From positions 1 through 13,585 of the forward strand of contig JAOTSL010000053.1 in the NCBI GenBank assembly GCA_029864945.1: a stretch of 13,585 nt of DNA, given 5' to 3'. The stretch comes from Gammaproteobacteria bacterium. GTDB taxonomy: Bacteria; Pseudomonadota; Gammaproteobacteria; S012-40. The translations under genes were made by a program, and so were the position numbers. Shown here piece by piece: positions 4,661-11,831 of the stretch. How positions within the stretch are numbered: the first letter of the stretch is position 1; each line of letters begins with the position of its first letter. The notes below the pieces were generated by a model. It made no database searches and was not told the origin of the DNA. It saw nothing but the letters and a program-made list of their open reading frames with translations.

Positions 4661-7633
4661 TTATGGTTTTTTTGGGGAATCAGCAGGAGGGACGTATTTC
4701 ACTACATTTCCCGGATAAATCAAATCGGGATTTTTTATTTTGCTCCACCGCGCAAGGTCTGGGTAACGAAATGGATTATTTAAATACGTACCGGCAATAG
4801 TCCATAAAGTATCACCTCTAACTATGTCGTGAGTACCGTATACCGGGGGAGTAAATTTTGGTGATAACATCGCGTCGTTTACAGTACCTTTGTTTACTGC
4901 ATGTTGTTTTACTAATGATTCAGTTGATACTTCTTCAGTAATTTCAACTAATGGCGCTGCTTTAGGTATTGCATCAAGCGCAACTTCAGGCGCTATATTT
5001 GGATCAATTTCAGGTTTATTTTCGACAGATATCAACTCCACTTCAATTTTTTCAATCGGAGTAAATGAATCAAATGTTGCAACCACCTGTTGATGAGCAA
5101 CACTTATACTCTCGCCGTACTTTTCAGCTACTGTTTCGATGGGGAAATTTAATTGTTCACTGTCAGCAATGTCACTGGGGGTAGTTTCCGTTAACAATAC
5201 CAACTCTTTCATCTTCGTTGTATTAAAGCTATCGGGTAACACACCATAATGCTCAGCTAGAAAAACACCTGTAGCAGCAACAAGAATGCTAGCAACCACT
5301 CGGTATGATGAAGTTCTATTTTTATCTGGAGAATTATTCTCAATGCGACCAAGAATTTTCCTGATGGCCTCTTCTTTTTTTACTTCCCCTTTCTTATTAA
5401 TTGTTCCTTCCGGATTGATCTCTTCTTCGTTGTCAATATCCCCTTCCTTATCAACCCCATTTTCTTTATGAATAATCTTATCTTTTTCAATCGTTGATTG
5501 TTCTTTTGTATCCTGACTGAAATGTGATTCTGGTATAAAATTCACATTCTTCTTGTCTTCATTGTTACCGCTTTCGATTACTGATTCAGCATTAACAAGA
5601 TCATCTTCCTCGTTTATTTTTTCTACAGGGATATCAGAACATGAAGTATTTATTGAAACTGACTTTAAAAAGGGTTCTTCAATACTGCTTGTAACATTCG
5701 CTAAGTCAGAAAGTGTCACCAGACCTGGATCAATTTCTATTTCTTGCTTAACGAGATCCACGTCCATCCCGAAACTACTAATCTTTGTTTCAACACTAGA
5801 AACTACAGGGGCGGTTTTAGCTTCTAACTCTGCTTCAAAACTGGATTCAATATTGTCCGAAATAAGATTTGTGTCTAATTCAAAGATTGTCCCCTCCGTT
5901 GTCATATCATCCGAAATTATTGAGCTTTCTTTATACAAACCGAGTGTTTTTTCTTTTTCCGCTATTTGAGATTCAATCGACGTTTGATAAATAGAGACCT
6001 GTTCATTTAAATTGGCGGTAAAAAATCCCGCCACATCATCCTCAAAAGCCTCTGCGCCAGAGTCAAAGACAATTGTTTTTTCATCGTCTTCAACTAAAGA
6101 ACGTACGTCATCATTTTCTGTCGTGAGATCGGAGTCTTCAGCCAATAAAGAGTTTTCAACCAACAGTGGATCTCGGGGTAATAAAACATCATCAATACAT
6201 AGTGTATCGTTTTCTTCTCTGATAAATTCCAGTGAAACAGTTTCATCCTCAAACATTAATAACGGTAACGTAGGACTAATACTTTTAGCTTCAGCTTGAG
6301 GCGCCAATTTAGACTCGATAACGACCTCTGATTCTAGCTTCGAATCAAACTCCTCTCCTAAATCAGCATCAAATCCGGTCTTTATACCTCTGTCACTATC
6401 AATACCTGAATCAACTTTTGACTCAATATTAAAATCAGTTACAACCCCCGTATCAAAACCCATAACCTGGCTATCTTCATCAACCGCGGGCAGCATCAAA
6501 TTGATCTGGTCTTCGTTGTTGAACTCGGCATTTAAATCAACTTCAGACTCATCATCCGTAAAGTCATTAATAGTTGATAAAAAGTCATTACCCTGAAGAG
6601 TTAATTTGAATTGATCTTCTTCACTCAATAGTTCGGATTTATTTATATTTTCACTTAAAGCCTGGGTAAATATTTGTGGCGCTTGAGACTGAGCTGTAAT
6701 ATCCGAGTCACTAATAGCCATCTCGTCGATTACTGATGTATCGAGCTCAAAGCGACTTTCTACCCCAGGTTCTACCCCAGGTTCTACTCCACTTTCTACC
6801 TCTGCATTAAGGTCATTTTCACTTACAACTTCACTCTCTATTTTTTCTTCCACTTCCAGATCTGGCACGTCTGAATTAGGTGTTTCGTAGCCTTCATCCT
6901 GACTAAAAACTTCTTCCAACCCAATTAAATGCTCCTCCTGATCCACGCTGCCAGATAAATCAGGCATTGAGTTTTTAAACTCAGCTATCTCTGAGTTTTG
7001 CTCATCAAATACAGAAGCAACACTAACAACTGCCTTGCTTAATACTGTTCCACGTGTAACAAGATCGTTAATTATATATTCTGAGTTTTCATTTATGTGA
7101 TGCTGTTGCTTGTTATTTTGTTTAGTTTTTTCTTTATCACGGCCCTGCTTTCTAATCTCCCAATTTTGGTCATTGCTGCTTGCCCACTCACTTAATGCAC
7201 CTGAATTTTTCATAGAAAAAAGGCGATCGAAGTTTGTTTCTAGAATCAGTTTGTCATTCCAAACCAGGGTTCTATCAAAAACATTATCTTCAACAAATGA
7301 AGGTGGTGCAGACCAGTTTTGATCAAAGTCATTAGTTATTTCTACAATCTCATCAACCCAAAAACCGGTGATACCGTGCCGTGTATAAGCCATAATAAAC
7401 CGACCATGCATAACGGACTCAGGTGTGACCAGGGAAAATTTATGATAAAGATTTACAATTGATGCAGTAGATTCACGGTATTGCAATATGCCTGCAATAA
7501 AGTCTGCCTGCCTGGGTAATTTATGGAGAGCTTTTGCGTTTACGATTGAGTCCACATCACGCGCAGCTACACAGCAGGCAATGGGGCCCACTCTGAAAAT
7601 TAGTAATTGCTCATGTGCGTCGATTGCTTTCAT
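4661..7633 (-). CDS. CheW domain - long acidic linker - membrane segment - LysM fusion protein
   Basis: A single 990-residue reading frame. Residues about 8-125 are a CheW-like domain: LLIFRVGPIACCVAARDVDSI and FIAGILQYRESTASIVNLY match the family's strands and its Arg-x-x-x-x-(Val/Ile)-(Val/Ile)-(Asn/Asp)-(Leu) stretch. Residues about 150-725 are low-complexity, very rich in Asp, Glu and Ser, and probably disordered. Six-residue repeats occupy 727-756. A basic patch (757-778) precedes one short hydrophobic segment, 779-793. A second linker leads to a LysM domain at 936-981 (VRGDTLWTIAGTYL, NPDLIYPGNVVKY). The basic patch predicts CheW inside and LysM in the periplasm, where LysM binds peptidoglycan. 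CheW adaptors couple receptors to CheA, so this may tether a chemosensory array to the wall. The hydrophobic segment is short (15 residues), so membrane insertion is likely but not certain. Start is ATG 7633 with a weak ribosome site. No chemosensory genes adjoin it. Confidence 0.88.
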   Translation of the reverse strand: MKAIDAHEQLLIFRVGPIACCVAARDVDSIVNAKALHKLPRQADFIAGILQYRESTASIVNLYHKFSLVTPESVMHGRFIMAYTRHGITGFWVDEIVEITNDFDQNWSAPPSFVEDNVFDRTLVWNDKLILETNFDRLFSMKNSGALSEWASSNDQNWEIRKQGRDKEKTKQNNKQQHHINENSEYIINDLVTRGTVLSKAVVSVASVFDEQNSEIAEFKNSMPDLSGSVDQEEHLIGLEEVFSQDEGYETPNSDVPDLEVEEKIESEVVSENDLNAEVESGVEPGVEPGVESRFELDTSVIDEMAISDSDITAQSQAPQIFTQALSENINKSELLSEEDQFKLTLQGNDFLSTINDFTDDESEVDLNAEFNNEDQINLMLPAVDEDSQVMGFDTGVVTDFNIESKVDSGIDSDRGIKTGFDADLGEEFDSKLESEVVIESKLAPQAEAKSISPTLPLLMFEDETVSLEFIREENDTLCIDDVLLPRDPLLVENSLLAEDSDLTTENDDVRSLVEDDEKTIVFDSGAEAFEDDVAGFFTANLNEQVSIYQTSIESQIAEKEKTLGLYKESSIISDDMTTEGTIFELDTNLISDNIESSFEAELEAKTAPVVSSVETKISSFGMDVDLVKQEIEIDPGLVTLSDLANVTSSIEEPFLKSVSINTSCSDIPVEKINEEDDLVNAESVIESGNNEDKKNVNFIPESHFSQDTKEQSTIEKDKIIHKENGVDKEGDIDNEEEINPEGTINKKGEVKKEEAIRKILGRIENNSPDKNRTSSYRVVASILVAATGVFLAEHYGVLPDSFNTTKMKELVLLTETTPSDIADSEQLNFPIETVAEKYGESISVAHQQVVATFDSFTPIEKIEVELISVENKPEIDPNIAPEVALDAIPKAAPLVEITEEVSTESLVKQHAVNKGTVNDAMLSPKFTPPVYGTHDIVRGDTLWTIAGTYLNNPFRYPDLARWSKIKNPDLIYPGNVVKYVPPADSPKKP
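5366..5455 (-). repeat. Five hexapeptide repeats inside the CheW-LysM protein
   Basis: Residues 727-756 read as five consecutive six-residue units: VDKEGD, IDNEEE, INPEGT, INKKGE, VKKEEA. Each opens with Val or Ile, usually followed by Asp or Asn, with Gly or Glu at position five. The 18-base period is diverged at DNA level, so the pattern is conserved mainly as protein. The period of six does not fit a coiled coil. It precedes the basic, membrane-proximal stretch. Confidence 0.7.
6758..6805 (-). repeat. 12-base tandem repeat in the acidic linker coding region
   Basis: Four 12-base units start at 6758, 6770, 6782 and 6794. The first two are identical on the + strand (TTCTACCCCAGG) and the other two share the TTCTAC half. 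They encode the repeated Gly-Val-Glu-Pro/Ser stretch of the acidic linker. The identical pair points to recent slippage or expansion. Confidence 0.8.
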
Positions 7634-8070
7634 TTTACTTGGCTGTTACTCAATCAGTTATCCTGTTAATGATCCCCTCAATCCTAGGAACCTGTCAGGC
7701 TTAACACTGTTTGGCTATAAATTTGTGAGGTCAATCAGATTTTCGCTTCAAACGTTTAAGCCCGACAGACTCCTAACGACACGTAATATCTCGCAAATAA
7801 CATCACGCCCTATTTAGGATAACGACCAAAGAAAATGTATATTTAGACTAATTTTAGGGGTAAGCGTTTCACACTGATATCTTCCGCTCGTTAAAGGGGT
7901 ATCTACAATATGAGAGTTTATTTTCAGAATGAATCGAAATTGAGGGTGTTAAATTGGTGAAACGTTATTACAAATATCTAATTCCAAGTACTTCATTGTA
8001 AATACTTAACGAGAATTAGACGTATTTCAAGTATAAAAGAGAAGCAGCAGAAGTAAGAGTTACAAACAGA
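7634..8070. other. 437-base intergenic region between the Nudix and CheW-LysM genes
   Basis: No supported gene. The main structure is the hairpin at 7685-7775, described separately. No promoter with good -35 and -10 boxes was recognised for the CheW-LysM gene, and no clear terminator for the Nudix gene. An 8-base inverted pair (7865-7872 and 7957-7964) is present but far apart and could be chance. Confidence 0.6.
7685..7775. repeat. Imperfect inverted repeat / large hairpin upstream of the CheW-LysM gene
   Basis: Arms of 20 bases (7685-7704 and 7756-7775) match at 17 of 20 positions: TAGGA, CTGTC and GGCTTAA on the left pair with TTAAGCC, GACAG and TCCTA on the right. Pairing continues inward with GTTTG (7709-7713) against CAAAC (7749-7753) and GC against GC, leaving a loop of about 30 bases. 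It lies 52-142 bases before the CheW-LysM start. It could be a structured leader RNA, a REP- or MITE-like element, or a protein-binding site. The ends read TA inside each arm, but no convincing target duplication was seen. Confidence 0.7.
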
Positions 8071-8502
8071 TTACTCTTCAAAATCTTCGTATTTTAATAT
8101 TTCCTGCGCCCACTCAAGAACAGAGCGTACTCTAGCCGACACAAGATCAACCGCATCACCGTAGACTACCCATCGATATTCTTCATGTTCTGGACGGCCA
8201 ATCTCAGGGTTAATTGGAAGGTCAACCGTCTCCTGGTTAGTTTCCGCTAGATAGTAACGCGCAATTTTCCCGGGACCATAAGGCCCTGTTTCACGAAAAC
8301 GATGCCCCCACTTAAACTGTAAATCAGTGATGGTTGATTCTTCTTTTACTTCCCTATGGGCCGCCTCTAGAATTTCTTCACCTTCTTCGACAACACCTTT
8401 GGGGAAATCCCAGTGGGTGTATGCACGAAGCAGTAAGTACTCAAACTCACCTGCGTGTCGTCGAACAATAACGACTCCAGCTGAGATTATTTTGGCTTTC
8501 AT
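8071..8502 (-). CDS. Nudix hydrolase, asymmetric Ap4A hydrolase-like
   Basis: With the start at ATG 8502 this is a 143-residue single-domain Nudix protein. AGGGG lies 6 bases before this ATG, and family members commonly begin just before the first strand (SAGVVIVRR). An ATG at 8523 and a TTG at 8532 would add 7 or 10 residues but lack a ribosome site. The strand YLLLRAYTHWDFPKG precedes the Nudix box, which reads G-x5-E-x7-R-E-V-K-E-E-S-T-I: all metal-binding Glu/Arg positions are present, but the late glycine of the consensus is Thr. A Trp-Asp-Phe-Pro-Lys-Gly entry and a closing HEEYRWV resemble bis(5'-nucleosyl)-tetraphosphatases, which split Ap4A into ATP and AMP; other Nudix substrates are possible. 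It is divergent from the cyclase gene across 221 bases. Confidence 0.88.
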   Translation of the reverse strand: MKAKIISAGVVIVRRHAGEFEYLLLRAYTHWDFPKGVVEEGEEILEAAHREVKEESTITDLQFKWGHRFRETGPYGPGKIARYYLAETNQETVDLPINPEIGRPEHEEYRWVVYGDAVDLVSARVRSVLEWAQEILKYEDFEE

Positions 8503-8508
8503 GGCCTG

Positions 8509-8513
8509 CCCCT
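8509..8513 (-). promoter_or_regulatory. Ribosome binding site that decides the Nudix start
   Basis: On the minus strand AGGGG lies 6 bases before the ATG at 8502. The two in-frame starts further upstream have no comparable site. Confidence 0.65.
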
Positions 8514-8584
8514 GATTATCCATATAAATCAATATGTCGACTCAATATATACTACTCTTTAACAAAACTTGAAAAAACTGACAG

Positions 8585-8600
8585 AATTTAGGCCTAAATT
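8585..8600. promoter_or_regulatory. Perfect 16-base palindrome between divergent Nudix and cyclase genes
   Basis: AATTTAGGCCTAAATT is a perfect inverted repeat with no spacer. It lies 82 bases before the Nudix start and 123 bases before the cyclase start, a suitable place for an operator that controls one or both genes. No known regulator consensus was recognised. Confidence 0.45.
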
Positions 8601-8681
8601 TCATTTTTTCATACGATAATAAAGAATAACTAAGTCATAACCGACATAATAAATTAATTCTATTTAAAACTTAATATTCAC

Positions 8682-8687
8682 TATACT
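8682..8687 (+). promoter_or_regulatory. Possible -10 box for the adenylate cyclase gene
   Basis: TATACT matches 5 of 6 consensus positions and lies 36 bases before the TTG start. The best -35 candidate at proper distance (TTCTAT, 18 bases up) is poor, so this promoter would need an activator or be weak. Confidence 0.35.
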
Positions 8688-8723
8688 TACGCGAACTTAG
8701 ATGTAATTACAACAGGCCCTCTT

Positions 8724-10940
8724 TTGCTCAGTAATAAATCACAAATCATCGCTCGTCCAATTCTTATCATAATCATGGTAAGTATTATCGTATCTGTGCT
8801 GCACAGTGCCAATAGTTTTGTAACAGTAGAGGGTATAACCTACGACTGGAGAATGAAACAAACAAGAGAGAATCTTGAAATAAATAATGATATCGCCGTT
8901 ATTTTAATCGATGACGCATCACTACAAGCGATGGATAACTACGCAGGACGTTGGCCCTGGCCACGGTTTGTATATGCCGATCTATTAGAGTTTCTCGCAT
9001 ATGCCGAACCGAAAGGCGTGTTATTTGATATCACCTTTACTGAAAAGCACAAAATTAACAGGGAAAAAGGTGAAACAATTAACCCGGATGACCTCGAACT
9101 TGTTCAAGCAACCGCCAATTACCCATTTGCCTATCATTCTATTCGATTTGTGCTGGATAAACTTCAAAGTGATGAGTCAGGTAAAGCACAGCTAAATAAA
9201 CCGTTACCCAAACACTTCGAATCACGTTATTCAATAGAGGATAGAACATCCGAAAAACACCCTAAATCCACTGTTGTTTCCGGTTTAACGGCCCCAAATA
9301 ATAATTTTTATTATCTGCCTTTTTCTGAACTGCTGGAACAGAGTAACGGTATTGGTGTTGTTGAAGTTCAAACAGATAGTGATAGCGTCCTGAGACGAGC
9401 CAGATTATTTCATTCTTACCTGGGAAAGCACTATGCGTCCTTATCCACTACAGCACTGCTTGATAACTCACCAGTTACCAATATTAACCGCAAAGATAAC
9501 AAATTAAATTTTGACAACCTTAAAATCCCCATTGATTCTAATGAAAAAATGCTGGTTAACTATTATGGTAAATATAAAGAATTTTCTTTCAGTGGGATTA
9601 TTTCCTCACTACAAGATATTCACGATGGCAACCTCGACAACTTACTAATAGACCCGGCCGAACTCCATGGTAAATACATTTTCATTGGTGGCAGTGCCGC
9701 AGGTTTAAACGACCTAAAAAATACACCAATGGACGCAAATTTACCCGGAGTATTCATTCATGCGTCCATCCTTAGCAATATTTTAGACAATGATTTTTTG
9801 ACGCCTGCGAATAATCAATTTACCTACGCATTAATTTTCTTATTCGCCTTACTTACAACTATCAGTGTATTGTTTGTTAAAAATCTAGTTATTCAAAACG
9901 GTCTTCCTATTTTAACGGGCGTTACTTTTGCCTGGTTTGCTTACTACCAGTTTGAACACAATATCGTAATTGATATTGTCTCCCCGCTTTCATCATTAGG
10001 CTTAGCGTGGATGCTTTCATTTACTGCAATGGTATTGATGGAAGGCAGAGAAAAGCGAAAATTTAAACGTATGATGGGGCAGTATCTCTCCCCTGCTGTG
10101 CTATCTATTTTAGTGGATAATCAGGAGGATTTTGCAAAAGCAGAAATCGGCAGCAAAGAAAATATCACGATGCTTTTTTCTGATATACGCAGTTTTACCA
10201 ACATGTCAGAAAAACTCAGTGCTGAAAAAGTTGTTGAGCTTTTAAACTATTATTTTTCATCAATGACTGATTCTATATTTGCCCATGAAGGCACTATCGA
10301 TAAATTTATCGGCGATGCCATTATGGCTTTTTGGGGAGCACCAATTAAGACCGCTGATCACGCTGACAAAGCGACGCTATCCGCACTTGATATGATCGCA
10401 CGCTTAGAGGAAGTTAACGTGTGGATAAAAGCCAAAGGACTTGATCCAATAAAGGTAGGCATTGGCATTCACACGGGTGATGCAATTTTAGGAAACATTG
10501 GATCAGTGAATAAACTCGATTACACCATTATAGGTGACAATGTTAATCTCGCTTCACGCATTGAAGGGTTAACCAAGCAATATGGCGTTCCATTACTTAT
10601 CACTGAAGACACTTTCCAACAACTTCAAACAGACATTCCCTGCTTGATTGTCGACATGGTAAGAGTGAAAGGTAAAAAAATACCGATTAAAATATTATTA
10701 CCGCTGAGTTATTCTGCCAACCCATCTGAATCGGATAAACAGAAAGTAAAACAAAGAGTAGAAAATAGCGACAAAGCCTTTCAATACTACCTTGATCAGC
10801 AATGGCACAACGCTATTACTATTTTGAACGAATTGCCTGACGAACCTGTGCATCAAATATTACGAGAACGTTGTGAAAACTACCAAAAAACACCGCCAGA
10901 AAAAGACTGGGATGGTGTGTTTACCATGACGAGTAAGTAA
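8724..10940 (+). CDS. CHASE2-domain class IIIb adenylate cyclase
   Basis: A 738-residue membrane enzyme making cAMP from ATP. An N-terminal anchor (about residues 12-30) is followed by a periplasmic CHASE2 sensor domain (about 35-365; note VILIDDASLQAM, GRWPWPR, GVLFDITF), three membrane helices (about 366-440), and a class III cyclase domain (about 475-660). Metal-binding Asp487 (FSDIRSFT) and Asp531 (IGDAIMAFWG), base-recognising Lys527 and Thr601 (DYTIIGD), and transition-state Asn608 and Arg612 are all present. Lys plus Thr is the class IIIb adenylate pattern, a class often stimulated by bicarbonate. The tail (690-738), ending in a Pro-Pro-x-Lys-Asp-Trp-Asp-Gly-Val-Phe stretch, is typical of CHASE2 cyclases. 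The start is TTG 8724: no ATG lies upstream in frame, and the next ATG (8775) would cut into the anchor. The ribosome site is weak. The ligand is unknown. Confidence 0.93.
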   Translation: MLSNKSQIIARPILIIIMVSIIVSVLHSANSFVTVEGITYDWRMKQTRENLEINNDIAVILIDDASLQAMDNYAGRWPWPRFVYADLLEFLAYAEPKGVLFDITFTEKHKINREKGETINPDDLELVQATANYPFAYHSIRFVLDKLQSDESGKAQLNKPLPKHFESRYSIEDRTSEKHPKSTVVSGLTAPNNNFYYLPFSELLEQSNGIGVVEVQTDSDSVLRRARLFHSYLGKHYASLSTTALLDNSPVTNINRKDNKLNFDNLKIPIDSNEKMLVNYYGKYKEFSFSGIISSLQDIHDGNLDNLLIDPAELHGKYIFIGGSAAGLNDLKNTPMDANLPGVFIHASILSNILDNDFLTPANNQFTYALIFLFALLTTISVLFVKNLVIQNGLPILTGVTFAWFAYYQFEHNIVIDIVSPLSSLGLAWMLSFTAMVLMEGREKRKFKRMMGQYLSPAVLSILVDNQEDFAKAEIGSKENITMLFSDIRSFTNMSEKLSAEKVVELLNYYFSSMTDSIFAHEGTIDKFIGDAIMAFWGAPIKTADHADKATLSALDMIARLEEVNVWIKAKGLDPIKVGIGIHTGDAILGNIGSVNKLDYTIIGDNVNLASRIEGLTKQYGVPLLITEDTFQQLQTDIPCLIVDMVRVKGKKIPIKILLPLSYSANPSESDKQKVKQRVENSDKAFQYYLDQQWHNAITILNELPDEPVHQILRERCENYQKTPPEKDWDGVFTMTSK

Positions 10941-10973
10941 CCGTACCAATTTGAACTTACTCTAAGCATTTTT
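10931..10973 (+). terminator. Weak terminator candidate after the cyclase gene
   Basis: GAGTAAGT (10931-10938) pairs perfectly with ACTTACTC (10955-10962) around a 16-base loop; five T bases follow at 10969-10973. The left arm overlaps the cyclase stop codon. The stem is short and AT-rich and the T-run is 6 bases away, so termination would be inefficient. Confidence 0.3.
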
Positions 10974-11223
10974 ACGTGAGCAACATCACACTTCCCTACA
11001 CTTAATACCTTCCTAAAAACCGGTTTATTTATTGCTATAGTTACCAATGACTCTTTAACTCATTGCAATTTAAAGAGAAGTTAGCGCTTATATGACGCAG
11101 GTGAGGTGTTTATTTGTAAAGTATAACGCGACCAAAATACCTTACCTACTAAAGAAATACTTGAAATCGCCGACATCTAGTGTGTATCAATACTGATAAA
11201 GCATTATCCGCTGGAGAGAACAA

Positions 11224-11715
11224 ATGAAAAAGCTTAGTCTAATTCCCGCGCTATTTATTGCACTAGTTATAGCGCTCCCGACACCCGTCTTTGCCGGCGA
11301 TATTATGTACGTTATGAGTGCGCGCGCCAAACTGCTCTCAAGTCCTGCTTTTGGTTCAAAAACAATTGAAAACGTAAGCAAAGGTGAAAAAATTCTAGCT
11401 GTAGAGAAGAAAGCCAACTGGTACAAAGTAATTTATAACGATAAAACAGGATGGGTATCACGCTTGTCTGTTTCATCACATCCACCACTAAAACGTACAC
11501 GCCGCATGGCTGGAGCAGATACAAAGCTAAAAGATAATTCACGTAGAAGAGCAAGCAGCGTATCAACCACTGCCGCCGTACGTGGCCTAACAGATATTGA
11601 TCGTTCACGTGTTAGTAATAACGAGCAATTGGATTATGCATCTGTAGAGCTAATGGAGAAATATCAAGTTAACAATTCAGACGTTGTTGCTTTCATGGAT
11701 GGAATTAAAGATTAA
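11224..11715 (+). CDS. Exported SH3b-domain protein
   Basis: A 163-residue protein with a clear signal peptide: Lys-Lys, a hydrophobic core, and a cleavage site after Val-Phe-Ala at residue 24. Residues about 27-85 form a bacterial SH3 domain: ARAKLLSSPAFGSKTIENVSKGEKILAVE, the conserved NWYKVIYNDKTGWVSRLSV, where Trp-Tyr-Lys-Val and Gly-Trp-Val-Ser are the family core. A basic, probably flexible stretch (KRTRRMAG, NSRRRASS) and a short helical tail follow. SH3b domains usually bind peptidoglycan or peptide ligands in the periplasm; no enzyme domain is attached, so it is probably an accessory or targeting protein. GGAGAG (11213-11218) gives a good ribosome site. The M48 gene follows 116 bases later and the two may share a transcript. 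The exact role is unknown. Confidence 0.85.
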   Translation: MKKLSLIPALFIALVIALPTPVFAGDIMYVMSARAKLLSSPAFGSKTIENVSKGEKILAVEKKANWYKVIYNDKTGWVSRLSVSSHPPLKRTRRMAGADTKLKDNSRRRASSVSTTAAVRGLTDIDRSRVSNNEQLDYASVELMEKYQVNNSDVVAFMDGIKD

Positions 11716-11831
11716 ATAAGGTTTAGACACTTGTACCAATAAAAGTGATGAGTCTCTCTCAGCTTATTCTCATCCATACATGCTTTAGATAATTATCAAA
11801 ATAATGGAAATACAGCGAAGGGAATCGCCTT

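Noticed and set aside
5553..5969. Long + strand open frame (138 codons) opposite the CheW-LysM gene
   Set aside because: Serine-rich translation that is the antisense of the acidic, low-complexity linker; no ribosome site or domain. Several similar antisense frames in 4890-6299 are explained the same way.
7488..7817. Open + strand frame of 109 codons spanning the CheW-LysM start
   Set aside because: About half of it is antisense to the CheW domain, there is no ribosome site, and the product resembles no family.
7865..7964. Inverted octamers CGTTTCAC / GTGAAACG in the Nudix-CheW gap
   Set aside because: Separated by 84 bases with no extended pairing; expected occasionally by chance.
11017..11026. 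10-base palindrome AAACCGGTTT
   Set aside because: Too short to be informative, and no paired site or promoter element lies beside it.
11051..11077. Inverted repeat CTCTTTAA / TTAAAGAG upstream of the SH3b gene
   Set aside because: Only 8 AT-rich base pairs with an 11-base loop and no T-run; common by chance in this composition.
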